DNA of 6,362 nucleotides, from positions 1-6,362 of the forward strand of contig SVRU01000103.1 of NCBI GenBank assembly GCA_015064665.1, given 5' to 3'. The DNA is from Oscillospiraceae bacterium (GTDB lineage Bacteria > Bacillota_A > Clostridia > Oscillospirales > CAG-272). Of the stretch, positions 4,943 through 6,362 are shown one piece after another. The notes under the pieces are model-generated. The model saw only the letters and a program-made list of their open reading frames with translations, had not been told where the DNA came from and searched no databases. The translations under genes and the position numbers were made by a program. The first letter of the stretch is position 1, and each line of letters opens with the position of its first letter.

Positions 4943-5693
4943 AGTCGGAACTTCTACGCTAACCTATCAGAACGGATGCGTTAATATAAGAAGAATTGAA
5001 TCGCTTTGCAAAATAATAAGCGACCTCATGAACGCGGGCAACGAGGTTATTCTCGTTTCCTCCGGTGCTATCGGAATGGGCGTCGGCAAGCTCAACCTAA
5101 AGGAGCGTCCGCACGACATCGCGGGCAAACAGGCTGCTGCCGCAGTCGGTCAGTGCGAGCTTATGTACATCTACGACAGAGAGTTCGGAAATCATAATAA
5201 AACGGTTGCCCAGATACTTCTTACGGCTCCCGACCTCAAATGCGAGGACAGGCACAAGAAGTTCGAAGCAACTATGTCTAATCTTCTTGAGCTCGGCGTG
5301 CTTCCGATAGTCAACGAAAACGACACCGTTGCCACCGAGGAAATAGAATTCGGTGATAACGATACTCTTGCGGCTCTCGTCTCCGAGGGCGTTCGCGCCG
5401 ACCTTCTGGTTCTGCTCTCTGATATTGACGGTCTTTATACCGCCGACCCCAAAAAAGACCCGTCGGCAAGTCTTATCCACGACGTACACGAAATCACTCC
5501 GGAAATTGAAGCCCTCGGCGGCGGAGCAGGCTCCGGACTCGGAACCGGCGGTATGGTTACCAAGCTCCGCGCGGCAAAAATAGCAACCGAGTCGGGCTGT
5601 GATATGATTATCGCAAACGGCGCATTCCCCGAGCTGCTCTACAATATTATCGACGGAGAGCCCGTCGGAACTAAATTTTACAAAAAGAAGTGA
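4926..5693 (+). CDS. proB: Glutamate 5-kinase, short form without PUA domain
   Basis: Phosphorylates L-glutamate with ATP to gamma-glutamyl phosphate, the first step of proline synthesis in the cytoplasm. The 255 residues form one amino acid kinase domain: KVGTSTLT (6-13) at the nucleotide-binding start, VSSGAIGMG (44-52), IVNENDTVA (128-136) and FGDNDTLAALV (142-152) for glutamate binding, LLSDIDGLYTADP (163-175), and the GTGGMVTK signature (206-213). The C-terminal PUA domain of the roughly 365-residue enterobacterial enzyme is absent. The ORF ends cleanly in FYKKK, so this is a genuine short form and not a broken gene. GGAGAG at 4916-4921 is the ribosome site and lies inside the MFS gene. 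The 17-nt overlap suggests translational coupling. proA follows after 5 nt. Feedback inhibition by proline would have to reside in the kinase domain. Confidence 0.97.
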   Translation: MKIVIKVGTSTLTYQNGCVNIRRIESLCKIISDLMNAGNEVILVSSGAIGMGVGKLNLKERPHDIAGKQAAAAVGQCELMYIYDREFGNHNKTVAQILLTAPDLKCEDRHKKFEATMSNLLELGVLPIVNENDTVATEEIEFGDNDTLAALVSEGVRADLLVLLSDIDGLYTADPKKDPSASLIHDVHEITPEIEALGGGAGSGLGTGGMVTKLRAAKIATESGCDMIIANGAFPELLYNIIDGEPVGTKFYKKK

Positions 5694-5698
5694 ATTAT

Positions 5699-6362
5699 AT
5701 GTCATCAACCAAAGAAATACTTGTAAAGGCTAAAGAGACTGTCCGCAAGCTGCGCGGCACCGATGATGCGAAAATCAACGATGCGCTCTTGAAAATGGCA
5801 GATGCGCTGGTGAGACACTCAGACAGAATATTAAGCGAAAACGCCAAAGACCTGGCTCTCGCCGAGGGAAAGATATCCCCCGTAATGATTGACAGACTTA
5901 CGCTCACAGCGGCAAGAATTTCCGCGATGGCGGACGGAATCCGAGAGATAACGAACCTTCCCTCTCCTATCGGAGAAATTCTGAATACCGAGGTGCGCCC
6001 AAACGGTCTCAGAATCGATAAGGTTTCCGTGCCTATGGGAGTTATTGCAATAATATACGAAAGCCGCCCCAACGTCACGTCGGATGCGGCGGCGCTCGCC
6101 TTGAAGAGCGGAAACGTATGTGTTCTGCGCGGCGGCAAGGAAGCTTATAACTCTGCGCGCGCGATAGTGGACGCGCTCCGTGAGGGTCTTTCTCTTGCGA
6201 ATATCCCTGAGGACGCCGTACAGCTCGTAAGCGACACCACGCGCGAGAGCGCAAATGAGCTTATGCGCGCAAAGGGATACGTTGACCTGCTTATCCCGCG
6301 CGGCGGTAAGGGACTTATTTCGGCGTGCGTTGAAAACGCTACCGTCCCCTGCCTCGAAACAG
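5699..6362 (+). CDS. proA: Glutamate-5-semialdehyde dehydrogenase (gamma-glutamyl phosphate reductase), N-terminal half
   Basis: NADPH-dependent reduction of gamma-glutamyl phosphate to glutamate-5-semialdehyde, the second step of proline synthesis. The product cyclises spontaneously to pyrroline-5-carboxylate. The first 221 residues (of about 415 expected) are present, and the frame is open to the window end. Visible hallmarks are VPMGVIAIIYESRPNVT (111-127), DAAALALKSGN (129-139), LRGGKEA (143-149) and GYVDLLIPRGGKGLI (193-207) of the aldehyde-dehydrogenase-like nucleotide-binding domain. The catalytic Cys and the ProA signature fall beyond the edge. The ATG is 5 nt after the proB stop. Only a weak AAGAAGTG site precedes it at 5685-5692, so coupling to proB translation is likely. 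Labile gamma-glutamyl phosphate is thought to be handed from ProB to ProA, which suits this co-expression. Confidence 0.96.
   Translation, partial: MSSTKEILVKAKETVRKLRGTDDAKINDALLKMADALVRHSDRILSENAKDLALAEGKISPVMIDRLTLTAARISAMADGIREITNLPSPIGEILNTEVRPNGLRIDKVSVPMGVIAIIYESRPNVTSDAAALALKSGNVCVLRGGKEAYNSARAIVDALREGLSLANIPEDAVQLVSDTTRESANELMRAKGYVDLLIPRGGKGLISACVENATVPCLET

Noticed and set aside
5097..5708. 203-codon minus-strand ORF
   Set aside because: It is entirely antisense to proB, whose motifs are unmistakable. Long antisense frames are expected in such codon usage.

Overview
The window looks like chromosomal DNA of a Gram-positive, low-to-medium GC anaerobe of the class Clostridia. An Oscillospiraceae/Ruminococcaceae-type gut bacterium is my guess. 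The basis is the strong AGGAGG-type ribosome binding sites, the near-consensus sigma-A promoters, a short one-domain ProB, the CmpB-like membrane protein, and AT-rich spacers packed with small palindromes. The assignment is inference; there is no rRNA or marker gene here.

Layout. (a) 3-89: the last 28 codons of an SGNH/GDSL-type hydrolase, followed by a 12-bp hairpin. (b) 209-922: an AT-rich accessory gene that I recognise as SF0329-like (function unknown). It is preceded by two promoters that share an identical 11-nt -10 region, and between them lies a chain of mini-hairpins ending in a terminator-like stem. Imperfect 19-nt direct repeats (108-126, 930-948) flank this block. (c) 923-1413: about 490 bp without a convincing gene. 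It holds a 20-bp inverted repeat (1012-1031 / 1371-1390, one mismatch), a terminator, and a striking symmetric array of hairpins with conserved linkers (1146-1366). (d) 1411-2953, minus strand: a complete APC-family amino acid permease with a perfect consensus promoter and its own terminator. (e) 3015-3452, minus strand: a small four-helix CmpB-type (PF06541-like) membrane protein. (f) 3593-6362, plus strand: a promoter and a three-gene run consisting of an OPA-type MFS transporter, proB (overlapping the transporter by 17 nt) and proA (5 nt after proB, cut off by the window end).

How the genes work together. ProB and ProA carry out the first two steps of proline synthesis from glutamate. Their tight packing with the MFS gene implies one transcript from the 3593-3621 promoter and possibly translational coupling. 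The permease and the CmpB-like gene lie on the opposite strand. The permease has its own promoter, so it can be expressed independently.

The most unusual material is non-coding: two different hairpin-rich repeat structures on either side of the SF0329-like gene. I read them as non-autonomous repetitive elements or structured leader RNA. They are not CRISPR arrays.
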